NCBI RefSeq assembly: GCF_021134715.1
Contig: NC_060028.1
Location: 9,647,482-9,711,481 of the forward strand
Source: Daphnia pulex
Taxonomy: Eukaryota > Arthropoda > Branchiopoda > Diplostraca > Daphniidae
Length of the DNA stretch: 64,000 nucleotides
Reading direction: 5' to 3'
The notes beneath the pieces are model-generated. The model was not told the DNA's origin. It did no database searches and saw only the letters and a program-made list of their open reading frames with translations. This document shows, piece by piece, positions 25,749-36,690 of this stretch. How positions within the stretch are numbered: the stretch's first letter is position 1; every line of letters starts with the position of its first letter. Position numbers and translations under genes: made by a program.

Positions 25749-26958
25749 TTAATAGAAATAGATTGAGCTCGTATTTTTGCGGATGACGATCGGTAAACTC
25801 GGTCGATTTTGGTACAGACTAGGATTTTGTGAAACTATTTGTTGCTTATCGCGAGGTCTTGTCCTGTCAATTTCAGATTGGAACCTGCGCATTATGTCAC
25901 TTGATTTACCAGACTGGAAACTGTTAACTCGTGGAATCCACTGGTCTGATCTTGTTGTGCTGTGATCATCGTAGATTGAATGAACTTGTGTAGATCCCGA
26001 CTTGACTGAACCGGCAACATCCAAAAATGGTGGCGCTCGTTGCAGCTTTTGGCGATAGTGTCCGCCGTACAAATCAATGCACAGGATGACGAAACAAGCG
26101 AAATTGGCAATCAGTGCGAAACCGCTAAAAATAAGAACTGTCAATTCCAGCCACCACCAGGCGATACCTGGATCAAATAATAATAACAAATAACTTTTAT
26201 AAAATGTCAATTTTGTTTGTGCGTGCGTGAGGATATTGTCACGTTTGTCGTTATATTATCTTACAGTCGGTTTTTAAAGGTTCGTAAGCGTCAGCACCAA
26301 CGCAAACATGTTGCGGTATCTCTTGATTGTTGTAGAGTTTGAGCTGCTCCGCGATGGCGTAAAAGCCGGCCAGGGCCGATGCGGCAGCGGCGACAACTGT
26401 GAGGACAGTGCCGAATATCATCCTGCAATTTAATTGATGCCATGTGTAAGTGTCAAGTACTGTCATACGCTAAACGATAAGCTGAGTTGTCGCTGTCTTT
26501 ATTTGTTGCATGATATAGCCTTGATAAATCTATTTCTTGGCCTTACATGAGCCGCCTACGAGCTTTGATGACGCAGGCCATGAAAAATCCGACCAGGGCG
26601 TTAGCCGAACCGCTGCTCATGGCCATGGCCGTGTACAAAACATCCCAGGAACTGCTATAGCTTGAACTGGGAAGACTGTTGCCATCGTACATTTGCGTGA
26701 AGTTGTAAAAGATGTAAGACTTTGGAATCAAATAATCAATTAGCCTAAAAATGATTATACGTAAGGAAATTGTATTATTAAGGATTTGCTTACCTGTAAA
26801 CCGACCACTACTACACCAGACACAACTAGGACACCGATCGTGGCCTTTGTGAATCTCCTTGGAAGGAGGGCGTCATTTTTCTCTGGTTCGGCGTTATCAC
26901 GCGAAGTATTAGATGGTAAATGACGTCTATTTGCTGTCGAATTCCAGCTCTGCGCCAT
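25749..26958 (-). CDS. four-transmembrane protein of unknown family
   Basis: Four exons splice in phase: 26958 to about 26790 (MAQSWNSTANRRHLPSNTSR, then TM1 ATIGVLVVSGVVVVGLQ), about 26723-26549 (SYIFYNFTQMYDGNSL; TM2 SGSANALVGFFMACVIKARR), about 26423-26265 (TM3 FGTVLTVVAAAASALAGFY; loop HVCVGADAYEPLKTDC) and about 26170-25749 (TM4 WWWLELTVLIFSGFALIANF and ACFVILCI; tail to SSIYFY). Both termini appear cytosolic. The second extracellular loop has two Cys, reminiscent of claudin/MARVEL-type tetraspans, but I see no family signature. The tail (about 110 aa) is Ser/Arg-rich. Surface membrane protein, function unknown. Confidence 0.72.
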
Positions 26959-28076
26959 TCTTGATGTGCACTACTGTGTTATTTTGGCACTCAGTTATGG
27001 ATGATTTGGCTTGTTCCTGCAGGAATCCACGCTGACAATACACCAGTGATTTCCAAACGTGTTTGATCCGGCCATATGACAGTCAAGTGAATATCATGCA
27101 CTGATAATCGTAGGAGCACTTGTCAAACTTCTCATCTGCGACCCATTGGAGTAACTATGGCGCGTTGGTCCTTCTGTTGGAATCATATTTTTTACTCTAT
27201 CAATTATCCTCCCATCGTCCTAGATAAAAAAAAAACTAAATACAAAAGATTTTGGTTTCGTTTATCTCACCTAGTTTTGGATGGTGATGTCAAAAGTCAC
27301 AACAATTTTATGGCTTGCCTGCATTATATAGTCTTAGATCGACTGCACATTCGAATCTCTCTTGTAAAAACCACAAGATTTTGAATTTTCAAACAAAACA
27401 CTCAGCACCACTGTTTTTTTTTTCGCTATTTAATTCAATAAAATTTAAATGAATTGGTATGATTGATATTTTACGGTGTCACATCCTGTGTCTAATCAAC
27501 ATACGAAAAAATCGCATGTCAGTGCTTAGAGCGACGTGTGTTATTTGTACTCGTTTTATATTCTTGTCCACTAATAAAGCTTCGAATAATAATCGTCCAG
27601 GTGCATACAAGATAAGATAGTTCGGTTGCGTAAAGCATACGCCACGTTAAATGCTACGAATCTTTATAAGAAATTAAAATACTGATCAATACTCTAACTT
27701 TTCTTTGGTTGGTTGATTTCATATCAACCCAATCCTCGATAGCATTTGTCAAATTTGAAATTTAAGCTTAGCTATTACAAAGGACTTTTCAATGGAGTTG
27801 TTTCTATCAGATTTGGAGCATATTATTCCTTATACATTTGAAAGTTCTCTGAAATTTACTGGTTCACCTTGATGGTTTCGCCGTGCCGTTGCAAGGCCGT
27901 CTTTCAAAAAAACTCGCACCGTGATTCACGTCCGGGAGTCCGAGCAAAACAAAAAATTGTGCTTTATCATTTACTTTTTGTTATTGAAGTTCTTTTCCTC
28001 ATACCTTCACTCTCTTCTGTCGAAAAAATGTTCCATTGCGGTCACCGGTGTGATTTACTTCCTGTTGTGGCTTCAA
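26959..28076. other. intergenic between divergent four-TM and cuticle genes
   Basis: AT-rich; presumably contains both upstream regions. No protein recognised. Confidence 0.45.
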
Positions 28077-28084
28077 TATAAAAG
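28077..28084 (+). promoter_or_regulatory. TATA box of cuticle protein gene
   Basis: TATAAAAG lies 75 bp upstream of the start codon, giving a leader of about 45 nt, typical of cuticle protein genes. Confidence 0.7.
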
Positions 28085-28158
28085 ACGAGATACAGAGAAG
28101 GAAAGTCAAACAGCATCGCCCAGTCTTGCAACTCACATTCTCCCTCAGCGATAAAGTC

Positions 28159-28810
28159 ATGCAGTCGATCGTACGTGATTTATCTTATTTAAAATGTAGC
28201 CTATCAATTGAAAACAATTCCTATTCTAATCATTATTATTACATTTCTCATATAGGTTGCTTACCTTTTGGTTACGGTTGTGGCTTCTCAAGCCAGATGG
28301 ATTAACCCAGGATATGGAATGGGTGGATTCACTGGATATTATCCAGTTGCTCCGGCCGCCCCAGTTGCTTACCACGGAGTTCCAGCTGCAGTTCCAGCAG
28401 TCGTTCCCGCATACGGTTACCCCAGCTTCACTTCCACCCAGTATCACGCTCAGGACGAGTTGGGTCAAGCCAGATTCGGTTATGCCCACCCTGGACAGGC
28501 CGCCTCCAACTATCGCGATGGTTTGGGCAACCAGATCGGCAGCTACGCTTACTTCAATCCCGAAGGTAAAGAGGTCCGCGTTTCCTACACCGCCGATCAC
28601 CGAGGCTTCCGTGTCCTTTCCAACGACTTGCCAGTGGCTCCCGTTGCCAACCTGGTAGCACCGGTTCAAGTTCCAGAAACCATCGAAGTGGCTCAGGCTA
28701 AAGCCGCTCACTTGGCCGCTCACGCCGAGGCTAAAGCCGCTCACGCTGCCGCCAAAGCCGCCCTTCCAGTTACACCTGTTGCACCTGCTGCACCCACCAC
28801 GACCGCCTAG
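28159..28810 (+). CDS. cuticular protein with RR chitin-binding domain
   Basis: Exon 1 (28159-28170) encodes only MQSI; exon 2 starts at 28256 after a TATAG acceptor, giving the signal peptide MQSIVAYLLVTVVASQA. This split, inside the signal peptide, is the standard arthropod cuticle-gene architecture. Then come a Pro/Ala/Val/Tyr-rich segment (AAVPAVVPAYGYPSF), the RR/chitin_bind_4 domain (YHAQDELGQARFGYAHPGQA, SYAYFNPEGKEVRVSYTADH, RGFRVLSNDLP) and an Ala/Lys/His-rich tail (AKAAHLAAHAEAKAAHAAAK). The tail repeats AEAKAAH-like units. A structural extracellular matrix protein that binds chitin; the RR domain pattern is nearer RR-1. Isolated here, not in a visible cuticle cluster. Confidence 0.96.
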
Positions 28811-29060
28811 ATGTTAGAAAAAGACTCAAAAAATTTGCAATTAGTTTCTTCCTCCTTGTACAATAAGCTCATCATAATCCATTTTTTCTCGCTACAAAAA
28901 AGTCGAATGAATAAACAAAATGTTTTTCCATTAATTCATTTAAATCCCGCATCTTCTCATTTTGTTAGAAAACCAAAATTTATATTCTGTCTGCCAGTAA
29001 AATCAAAGTGCAAGGTGAACTGTACACAATCAATAAAAAAAGTTCCATTTTTTAAAAAAT

Positions 29061-30929
29061 TCAAAAGTTGGACAGGAGAAAGTTGGTCACTTCTTCAACG
29101 TCTGGAGAAGCGACGATGGCGAGTTCACAAACTTTGGTTAACGTTTCCACTTGATGCATTTCGGCCAGCCCGAGGAATTGCTTGTTTTTGAAAGTCATCC
29201 TGGACGAACCCGTGTACAGGAAATACAGAAAATGTTCGACAACGTGCGCCTCGATTCCCTTGTGAAACGAAATTCGGGATTTGCCGTTCTCCTTGAGATT
29301 GCGCAACAGGCCATTGAGCACGGGACTGCGAGCCGAGAGGACCATTTGATGGGCTTCCATCAACTTGTTCTGGCCGACGAATATCTCGACGTCGGTGTGG
29401 CGACAGCCTAGAGCGGCCTCCCACAGTTGCGTCATCCAAGAGACGTCCATCATCTCGTAAGAATAATCGGCGATCGTTTGAACCATTTGAATATCGAACA
29501 TGATCGATTGTTGAAAGAGTTGCTCGAAATTGACGTCGACTTGGGCCGCGAAGAAGAGCATTTCGGATTTCTCCAGCTGCTGTCTGACGCTCTTGGCTTT
29601 CATTTCGATCCAGTTGGAGCAATTGATGGAATAGAGCACTTGGATGACGAATTTGCGGTGGTTGACGCAAATGAAATGAACGATCCCGTCTTTGAGATGC
29701 AGCGAAAAGAGATTCTCGTTTTGGTAATCAATGGCCAGCGGTTTTTCGGCCGATTCACGTCCTTCGAAGATCCAAACCACTCGGAAAGTCGACTCGGGAT
29801 GGCCATGTGTTACGTAACTATTTTTTTCCGGACTGTATAAATCAATTTTTAAAAAATAACGATTAACTTCGATTAATTTTAAGATTTCGATCTTATTATA
29901 CCTGATGATAACAGAGGCTGGTGGTTCAGTTTGATTTAATTCGAGGGTCGAAACGAAACTGGCCATCTGCAAGACGTCGATTTTCTTGACTGCGATTTGG
30001 CACAATTCCACCAGAGTGTTGAGCTGATAGCGGATGGCCAATTTCAGCAGTTGTTCATTGTCCAGCATTGGAATTTTGGGTTCTCCGGTGTAGAGGAAAT
30101 AGAGAAACTGCTCGAAAACGGTCGACTCCACGTCGTCGATGTTGATCTGCAGAGGTCCGTCACTTTTCTTCCTGGGAAGTTCATCATCCAGTTCAGTGTC
30201 AAATTCGGCTGCAAAGACGGGACTGCGAGCGGCCAGAATGGCTTTGTGAGCTGAAAACTTTTGACCTTTGCACACGAATTCAACGTCGACGTAGTGTTGG
30301 CTTTGCCACAGTTGTTTTTTTACCAGACGATCCGACAGCTGATAGGAATAACAACCAGGAACGCTTCCTTCCAGCCAAATGGAGAAGACGAATGTACATT
30401 TGCCAACGACCATTTCGGTCAGATCGTAGGTAAACAACTGCAGACTTTCGCCGTCGACATTGTTGTGAGTCATCTTCTGACGCGATTGGACATAATTATT
30501 ATCCGAATAGAATCCCACTTCTCGCAGTCTCAGTCCGATGTTGTTGAGGTCGATGGCCATGAAGATCAACGTCGGTTTGTCGCGATTCTTCAGGCCGACG
30601 CGGAAGACTTTCTCGTCGCGGAAACAAAGCATCCGGGATGAGATTGTTTTGGGTTCCATCGCGACATCTTCCAGCTCCCAACGATAAGTCACCATCATCA
30701 TGGATTTACCCAAAATGGTGGCCGGTTTCATTTCGACTTCTTCGCCTTCTTCGGCGTAAAATTGGCTACAAATTTACAATTAAGTGAAGATGTGAGAAAC
30801 TATCACTGATTGAACAAAAAGGAGAATTTGTCACTTGTACCTTCCTGGAAGAGAATCCGGTCTCAATGGCGTCGAAACTATATTGCTAGTTCCACAATTC
30901 ATGTTTTCTGATTGAGATTGGCAATTCAT
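29061..30929 (-). CDS. tandem MATH-BTB / MATH-BTB protein (SPOP-like)
   Basis: Exon 1 starts at ATG 30929-30927 (MNCQSQSENMNCGTSN) and splices (CCAGGAAG/GTACAA) to the exon near 30765 that enters the frame at QFYAEEGEEVEMKPATIL. The order is a diverged MATH-like domain (TYRWELEDVA, LIFMAIDLNNIGLRLREVG), BTB1 (VDVEFVCKGQKFSAHKAILA, EQFLYFLYTGE), a second MATH-like unit (FSLHLKDGIVHFICVNHR) and BTB2 (DVEIFVGQNKLMEAHQMVLS, EHFLYFLYTGSS). SPOP-like proteins are CUL3 substrate adaptors. The two halves are clearly an internal duplication, which is unusual since SPOP has one unit. A 69-nt segment (29833-29901) looks like an intron although it is in frame and lacks stops. Confidence 0.82.
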
Positions 30930-32407
30930 GTTCAATGTCGAAGTAACATTCGTGAGAGATTCTCAACAGCAATCCTGTCAAAAGGAAGAACAATGTACGA
31001 CTGCCTTATTTTTTATCTGGCCTTCTCCCTTTTATAAACAAATAAAAGAAATGAAATTTGTGCTCATGACAAGCCGACGTCACACGGATTTCGTTTCTGT
31101 CGAAGTGGGAGGCTCACCTGCCTCTACCTCTACTGGGACTATATTGCTAAGAATTGTAGCAAGGAAACATTCCATTTATTCCTAGACAGGTAGACCATTC
31201 TATTAATAATCAATAGGTCATAGGGTCCAAAACTCAATAGGGAAATCGTCGGACGACCGACAGACTCTAGAACATTATGGCGCAAAACAAAAACGGTGGT
31301 ATTCCCTGTTGTTCAATTTGCAAGTCCTTTGAGGTACTTTTTTTTACAAAGAAAACGCATTTATCAATATATACCATTAAATACCATTGATACTGTTGAC
31401 ATTAGTGATTCTCAGAGGGAAAATAAGTGCGAAAAATCACCTCCCACAAGACAAATATAAATTGAAATCAAACAGGCGAATCTTTTTTTAAAAATCCATG
31501 CGTTAAAAAAATAATTACGTCGCCAATCGTCGTACATTCCTAGCTCGGAGTTGAAACCTATTTTTTATTTGGTAATAATAAAGAAAAATAAAAAAATAGA
31601 TTGTAATGATAAAATAAAATTCCTTGCATTTAGAGCATGGGCATTGCGCAAGGCCAAAGTTTCGTACCGGTATACGTATGTGTGTTGATTCATCAAATTG
31701 TGAAAGTCGACAAAATGTCGACCTTGCGATCGAAACTTTTGTTGTTGGAAATTCTAAAAGTTCCTGTGCAGCACTGTAATAAAAACGATATCCAGACAGA
31801 TTTCCACTTATAAAGCTGATGCCAAAAAGTCCGTTTTGCTAGATGCTATAATCCCTGGCGAGCAAAGTGCCACGGTCATATAAAGTTTTTTGTTTGAATA
31901 GAATTGAGCAAGGACTTTTTATTGAATAAAATTACCTGTGCAATCATTGTGGGGCGTCACAGTCAACATGAAACTTGTCATTTGTTCGTGACTATAGGTT
32001 CATTTCATTAAATACAAATTTAAAATCTTTTTTTTTTTAGCTCGGAAGTCAAGAGACTGGTTCTTGTATTAAAGAGGACGAATAAGACGAGATGAGTTTG
32101 GCAGAATGAAATCAAGCACGACAAGAGTTGACCTCATACTATAGAAGAGCTATAAAGTCGTCTAGCCTGATACCCAAGATCTTGTTGAACGACTTTAATG
32201 CTACGACACAGGTATATTCAATAACGGCATCAAGTTTTGGCGTCTAGCATTCGCCCTAATTTCCCAGTATTAAATGATGATAAAGCCTTATCAGAGATCT
32301 TGCCCCAAAACTAATTTTTATTATTCTCCAGCTCTTTTAACAATTTTGGACTTAGAGATTTGAATGAACCCCCCCGGAAAAATGCTACCGCTCATTAGTT
32401 TATGTTG
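30930..32407. other. intergenic; one weak two-exon ORF
   Basis: Mostly AT-rich. A weak candidate is ATG at 31277 (MAQNKNGGIPCCSICKSFE, then GTACTT) joined to an acceptor-led open stretch at 31634-31811 (GIAQGQSFVPVYVCVLIH, ending QTDFHL). No homology recognised; it may be chance. Confidence 0.25.
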
Positions 32408-32490
32408 AAACTATATAACCTTACAGGACAGTGTGTGGGGCTTTTATCAGTATAGGTCGCCGGGATAAGTTGGCCGCTATATAATCAGCG
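32408..32490 (+). promoter_or_regulatory. candidate promoter of OST-alpha-like gene with GATA motifs
   Basis: TATATAA at 32478-32484 lies about 135 bp upstream of the start codon. A GATA motif (TTATCA, inverted, 32444-32449) and GATAAG (32464-32469) lie directly upstream. GATA factors drive gut genes in arthropods, which would fit an epithelial transporter. Inference from motif position. Confidence 0.4.
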
Positions 32491-32619
32491 GTCGGATATG
32501 AAGTAATACATTCCCTGGTGATTGGTGATAACGATGGCTTGTGTGTTGGACATGGTCGCCTACCCCTCACACCTATGGGTGCGTAGTTTCAGTCTGGCCA
32601 CAATTGTTGTTGTCCCGCC

Positions 32620-34223
32620 ATGAATTTCTCCAGCATCACGAATTCATCCGACGTCGTGGATTATTCCGGCGACATTGTGGGTCCCTTGGAATTCAACTGC
32701 AGTCAATACGAGTTTGGCAAAGAACCGCCCAATGTCACTCAACACTTTGACGGTATTATAGTAGAAAAATTCATCTCCAATATCGATTTAAGTTGTCATT
32801 AATTATACAAATGGATTTCATATTTCCAGCGCTGGGAGTCGTTGGTCTTGGATTTGCTTATGGAGGGACGGCAAGTTCGGGCCTGCTCACACTTATCTTT
32901 CTGATCCAAATTTGTTCTAACGTTAGGAAATGTCCGTGGGAATGGCAACGACCGCTCAGTTGGATCAGTAAAAAAACAAAACCCTGTCAACTTTATTACT
33001 ATCCTTGATGGCTGATTACTATTTGTTATTACGCATCTGTGTGATTATTATAGTTTCCATGCCGATGATCATTTCGTGGCTCTCACTGACGTCCTTTCTG
33101 GTCCCACGGGCCGGTAACCTGTGCGGAATCGTCAAACAATCGTATGATGCACATAACATTTCCAGAAAAACCTTAGAAAATCAATTTTAGGTACTCAATT
33201 ATGATTATTTCAGGTACATGCCGTTTATGCTGATGCATTTTCTCGATCTAGCGCTCATGATCGACGGTGATGAAGAGAAAGTCCTGGAAATATTGATGGA
33301 CAATCGAGTCCCAATGTCCCTTTGCGCTGCCCCTTGCTGTTTCTTCGGCATCTGCTGCGGCAGTTCCATCGTCACCAAGTGAGTGTGGACGTAACGAAAT
33401 TAATGGCTATTGATATTTGATTATATATCAATTTTAATAATGACAGGCGAGGATTTCGAGCTCTCAGAAGGAGAGTGTATCAAGCCCCGTTATGGCAGTT
33501 CCTCCTGACGATGGCCGCCGTCGTCTTGGAAATTGCTGAAATTAACCAATTCCTTCCGGAAGTAATTGAAACAAATATTCACTCACATTATATAACCATT
33601 TTATTATAAGTCTGGCTATCGAATTTCCCGCAGCATATTGTGACGCCTCTATTTCAAACCTTGGCCGCCCTCAATGTTTTGATGTACATGTTGGGCAGTT
33701 GGGGTTTCAACGTCATCGTCAAAACATTTAAAGGATTGGAAAGATCAAATTGGAATCGTCGCATGGTAAGTGTCGGGTCATTTAAATTTCACCTGTCTGT
33801 ATGTGTTATTTAATTATTATGTACTCAGAAAAAAGCTCACGCTTTGACGCTCTTCATCGCGGCCATGAAGATTCAGATCTTCATTCTCGGATTGTTGGTC
33901 GATTACAGCGATTACATTCCATGTTCGCCACCGGCAGTCTCACCCGCTCACATGAAACAAAGTAGGTCGATATCGCCATCAACCGGTCGCCAATTATCTC
34001 ATCTTTAACCAATTCAAATTTTTCTCGATTTCTAGGTATGGATGCAATGTTGAGCCTAATGGAGGCCCTCATCTTCGGCATCGTCTTCGCGTTCGTTTTC
34101 CGCGTTCGCATCAGCGACATTGAACGCGCCATCAAAGGTGATGGCACCGAGAGATCGCCCAATTTCTACCTAGTCCAAAATATGCAATATCCCAGCACTC
34201 ATCAAGCCTACGATGCACAATAA
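32620..34223 (+). CDS. organic solute transporter alpha-like (SLC51A/TMEM184 family)
   Basis: Begins MNFSSITNSSDVVDYSGDIV with an N-glycosylation-rich extracellular N-terminus. Exon 1 is 32620-32752 and exon 2 starts at 32830 (ALGVVGLGFAYGGTASSGLL, TM1). TM segments follow: RICVIIIVSMPMIISWLSL, FLLTMAAVVLEIAEI, TLAALNVLMYMLGSWGFNVI, TLFIAAMKIQIFILGLLVDY and SLMEALIFGIVFAFVFRVRI. The family Cys cluster reads LCAAPCCFFGICCGSS after YMPFMLMHFLDLALMIDGDE. YIPCSPPAVSP matches the late CSPP of OST-alpha. About seven TM segments and roughly 370 aa fit. In vertebrates OST-alpha pairs with OST-beta to export bile acids and steroids; the substrate here is unknown and no beta partner is visible. Confidence 0.83.
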
Positions 34224-34723
34224 TAGCCATGAGACTCAATTGCGCTGGATGTATAAAATATTAAGCAGTTGGAAAATACAATAATGAATGGAAACAAAAA
34301 ATTAATGACATTTTCTCGGAGACATGTCGCTTATTATATTCAAATCTTGGAAAATTATAAGGGACAGTGCGAACCGGTTTAGGCAACTTTTTTGTGTTGT
34401 CGTAGAAATCGTCTTTACCTGTTGGTTTCTGCTATGTATAACAGCGCAGCATTTGCTCTACTTTCCCGCTGGTATTGCGTGGGGAACGATTGTCCTTTCT
34501 CCCGTTTCTCTCATAACAACGTGCAGCTGAGTGGAGACGGACCTTAGTCATACGTCGGGAAGCAAACTGTTCACTTGTTCGTGCCATAAATATCATCCAA
34601 AAGTTTCTAAATCATTTACTTTGTGGGGCTCAACCCAAAAGGTAAATTTTCTTTTCCCGGTTGTTGTCAGACACGGACAATTGAATTCATTTGAAAAAGA
34701 TATCATTCATCGATAGGGTCAAA
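34224..34723. other. intergenic
   Basis: No recognisable gene in 500 bp. Confidence 0.45.
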
Positions 34724-35674
34724 ATGTATTCATCGACGGAGACTTCAACGTCGACTGAGAACAAGATGTACTACCACCATCACCAGCTGAAGAAGATGAA
34801 GCAAGGGCGGAACGAGCGCATCCGCAATTTCACGCGGCGCATCGACGCCGCCTTCATGGAAGCCTACGGATGTCGTGATTTTCCCGATCCCGATTTCAAT
34901 TTATTCCGTCGAGGAGTCAAAAAGGATGTCCTGGTCAGGGGAATGCAGCGATCCGTCTGGAGGGAACTGCACTCGTCCTACCTGTTTGAACACATCACCG
35001 ACGAGGAAGTGTCGTGGCACGATTTGTGCGAAGCCGCCCAGAACGCCGAATGGATTGTCGATCTGATGCGCATCGGCTCTTCCCGCTACGTCAATCCGCC
35101 GGCCGTTTCCGATAAGTTACTCCACTCGTTCAGCATCAACCGCAACGGATTCGTACGCGTCTACACCGACGGCATTTGCCTCCAAAAAGGACATCCGGAC
35201 GCTCAGGCTGGAATTGGCGTCTGGTTTGGCCGCAACCACCAACTGTGCGTACATCATTAAAAATTGTAATTCAATTTCGTATTATTTTACATTAATTGAT
35301 GGTGAATTTGGTATTGCAGAAATTTGAGCGAGCCGCTAGACGACCGAGACGACACTTCGAAAAGTGCAGCTGAAGTCAGAGCGGCTATTGAAGCCATTAA
35401 AATCGCAAAGGCCTGGGGTATCGGCCGGATGGCCATCCACACTGAGTCCAAGTACCTGCGCAACGTCATCGAAAATCTCATTTTTTACTGGATGGACAAC
35501 GGTTGGAGGAAGACGACTGGCAATTTAATCAAACACCGGAAATTGTGGCGTGAACTCCTCTTCACTCTGGAAGAAATGGATGTCGAATGGAAATATCTCA
35601 AAGGGCCCGGAATCTACGACGATGGATCGTCTGCCGCCAAACGACTGGCTCGTGAGGGAGCCGAACGCTATTAA
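34724..35674 (+). CDS. RNase H1-like protein with unusual N-terminal helical domain
   Basis: Exon 1 starts at ATG 34724 (MYSSTETSTSTENKMYYHHH) and splices at CAACT/GTGCGT to exon 2 at about 35320 (NLSEPLDDRDDTSKSAAEVR), keeping frame. The C-terminal RNase H1 domain aligns well: VRVYTDGICLQKG, QAGIGVWFG, AEVRAAIEAIKIAKAWGI, HTESKYLRNVIENLI, DNGWRKTTGNLI and KRLAREGAERY. The first Asp (YTDG) and the Glu (AEVRAA) are kept. The TDS position reads TES, and the last acidic site (EEADRLA in RNase H1) reads SSAAKRLA, so activity is doubtful. The first ~120 aa are not the usual hybrid-binding domain but a helical segment (RIRNFTRRIDAAFMEAYG) distantly reminiscent of retroelement gag-like helices. Possibly a lineage-specific paralogue with a binding role. 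Confidence 0.78.
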
Positions 35675-36324
35675 AACACGCTATTTGATTGCTCATTGTT
35701 TTTGTAAATCACCGTATAATGAAATGATTTGCTGTTATTCTGAATTCACTATGAATAAGTCATGAATTAGAAAAATAAAATTTGACTTCGCTATTGAGTA
35801 GCTACATATTGTACCGAAATGAACACGACGGATGCTAGATGGCAGAAAAACATCACCTGTTGTTCTGGTCCGATAATGTAATCACCAAGTAAACAGCGTC
35901 AAATGTCGATAAGGAAATGAGTCTGCTCACTTCACTGACAATCGAGTTGCCATCAGTTTGAACGTTTTGCATTTCGCGCTTCAGGTAAGTCCAGATTTCT
36001 AAATATTTATTCAATTTAGACATTTCCGTTCCACATATTTTCCATTTTTTGTCTAACGTAAAACCGGAGTTGAAAAAAAAGCCCGAATTTGGTTTCCAAC
36101 AAAAAGTTGAACTGAAAATATGTATACCGTAACCAATGCGGAGAAAGCAAAGTATAATATAAAAGATAGATAGTAGCACACTAAGATAACGCAATTTGAT
36201 GACGTCTGGTCGAGTCTCTGTTAGCACACTGACTCATTTTCTTACCATTCTTGATTTTTATTTTGTTTTTTTTTTTTAATAGAATCTCGTTCGACTGCTA
36301 TTCCGGTTCTATCAAAATACGGCG
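35675..36324. other. intergenic and 5' UTR of synaptobrevin-like gene
   Basis: An acceptor (TTTAATAG) near 36281 precedes the VAMP start, implying an upstream noncoding exon. A 124-codon minus-strand frame at 35853-36227 shows no family features and is probably chance. Confidence 0.45.
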
Positions 36325-36690
36325 ATGGCGGAAGCGGCGGAAGGAGCGGTTGGCGTTGCCCAGCTGACTGTGACAGCGGGGTCTGGCCAACAACTATCGA
36401 ACCGGCTGCCATCGCAGCTTGAGCAGACGCAGCGGCAGGTGGACGAGGTAGTCCAGGTGATGCGCAAGAACTTGGAAAGCATCGCAGCTCGCGAGGATCA
36501 CCTCAACGAGCTGGAAATGAGGGCCGCCACGCTGGAAACGCAAGCCCAAGAATTCCACGTGCACACCGCTCAAATTCAAAGGAAAATGTGGTTTAAAGAC
36601 CTCAAATGGACGATTATTGCCGTTGCAACCGTCACGACCATTATCGTCATTGTCGTCGTTACCCTTGCTGTCAAGCTGTCCGGAAATTGA
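36325..36690 (+). CDS. synaptobrevin/VAMP R-SNARE
   Basis: 121 aa. After a variable N-terminus (MAEAAEGAVGVAQLTVTAGS) comes a complete R-SNARE motif: LEQTQRQVDEVVQVMRKNLE, then SIAAREDHLNELEMRAATLE, with the zero-layer Arg in IAARED. A basic/aromatic juxtamembrane stretch (RKMWFKDLKW) and a C-terminal anchor (TIIAVATVTTIIVIVVVTLA) with a very short tail (VKLSGN) follow. Vesicle-anchored SNARE for fusion with syntaxin/SNAP-25 partners. It is VAMP2-like in QTQRQVDEVV, but the rest is diverged, so whether it is neuronal or endosomal is open. The whole coding region lies in one exon. Confidence 0.92.
   Translation: MAEAAEGAVGVAQLTVTAGSGQQLSNRLPSQLEQTQRQVDEVVQVMRKNLESIAAREDHLNELEMRAATLETQAQEFHVHTAQIQRKMWFKDLKWTIIAVATVTTIIVIVVVTLAVKLSGN

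Noticed and set aside
28226-28744. 172-codon minus-strand frame opposite the cuticle gene
   Set aside because: Antisense shadow of the repetitive GC-rich cuticle coding exon.
31277-31811. Two-exon small gene MAQNKNGGIPCC...
   Set aside because: Splice sites fit but there is no homology or coding bias; left only as a weak note.
35853-36227. 124-codon minus-strand frame
   Set aside because: No ATG-supported structure, no family motif, AT-rich; probably chance upstream of the VAMP gene.
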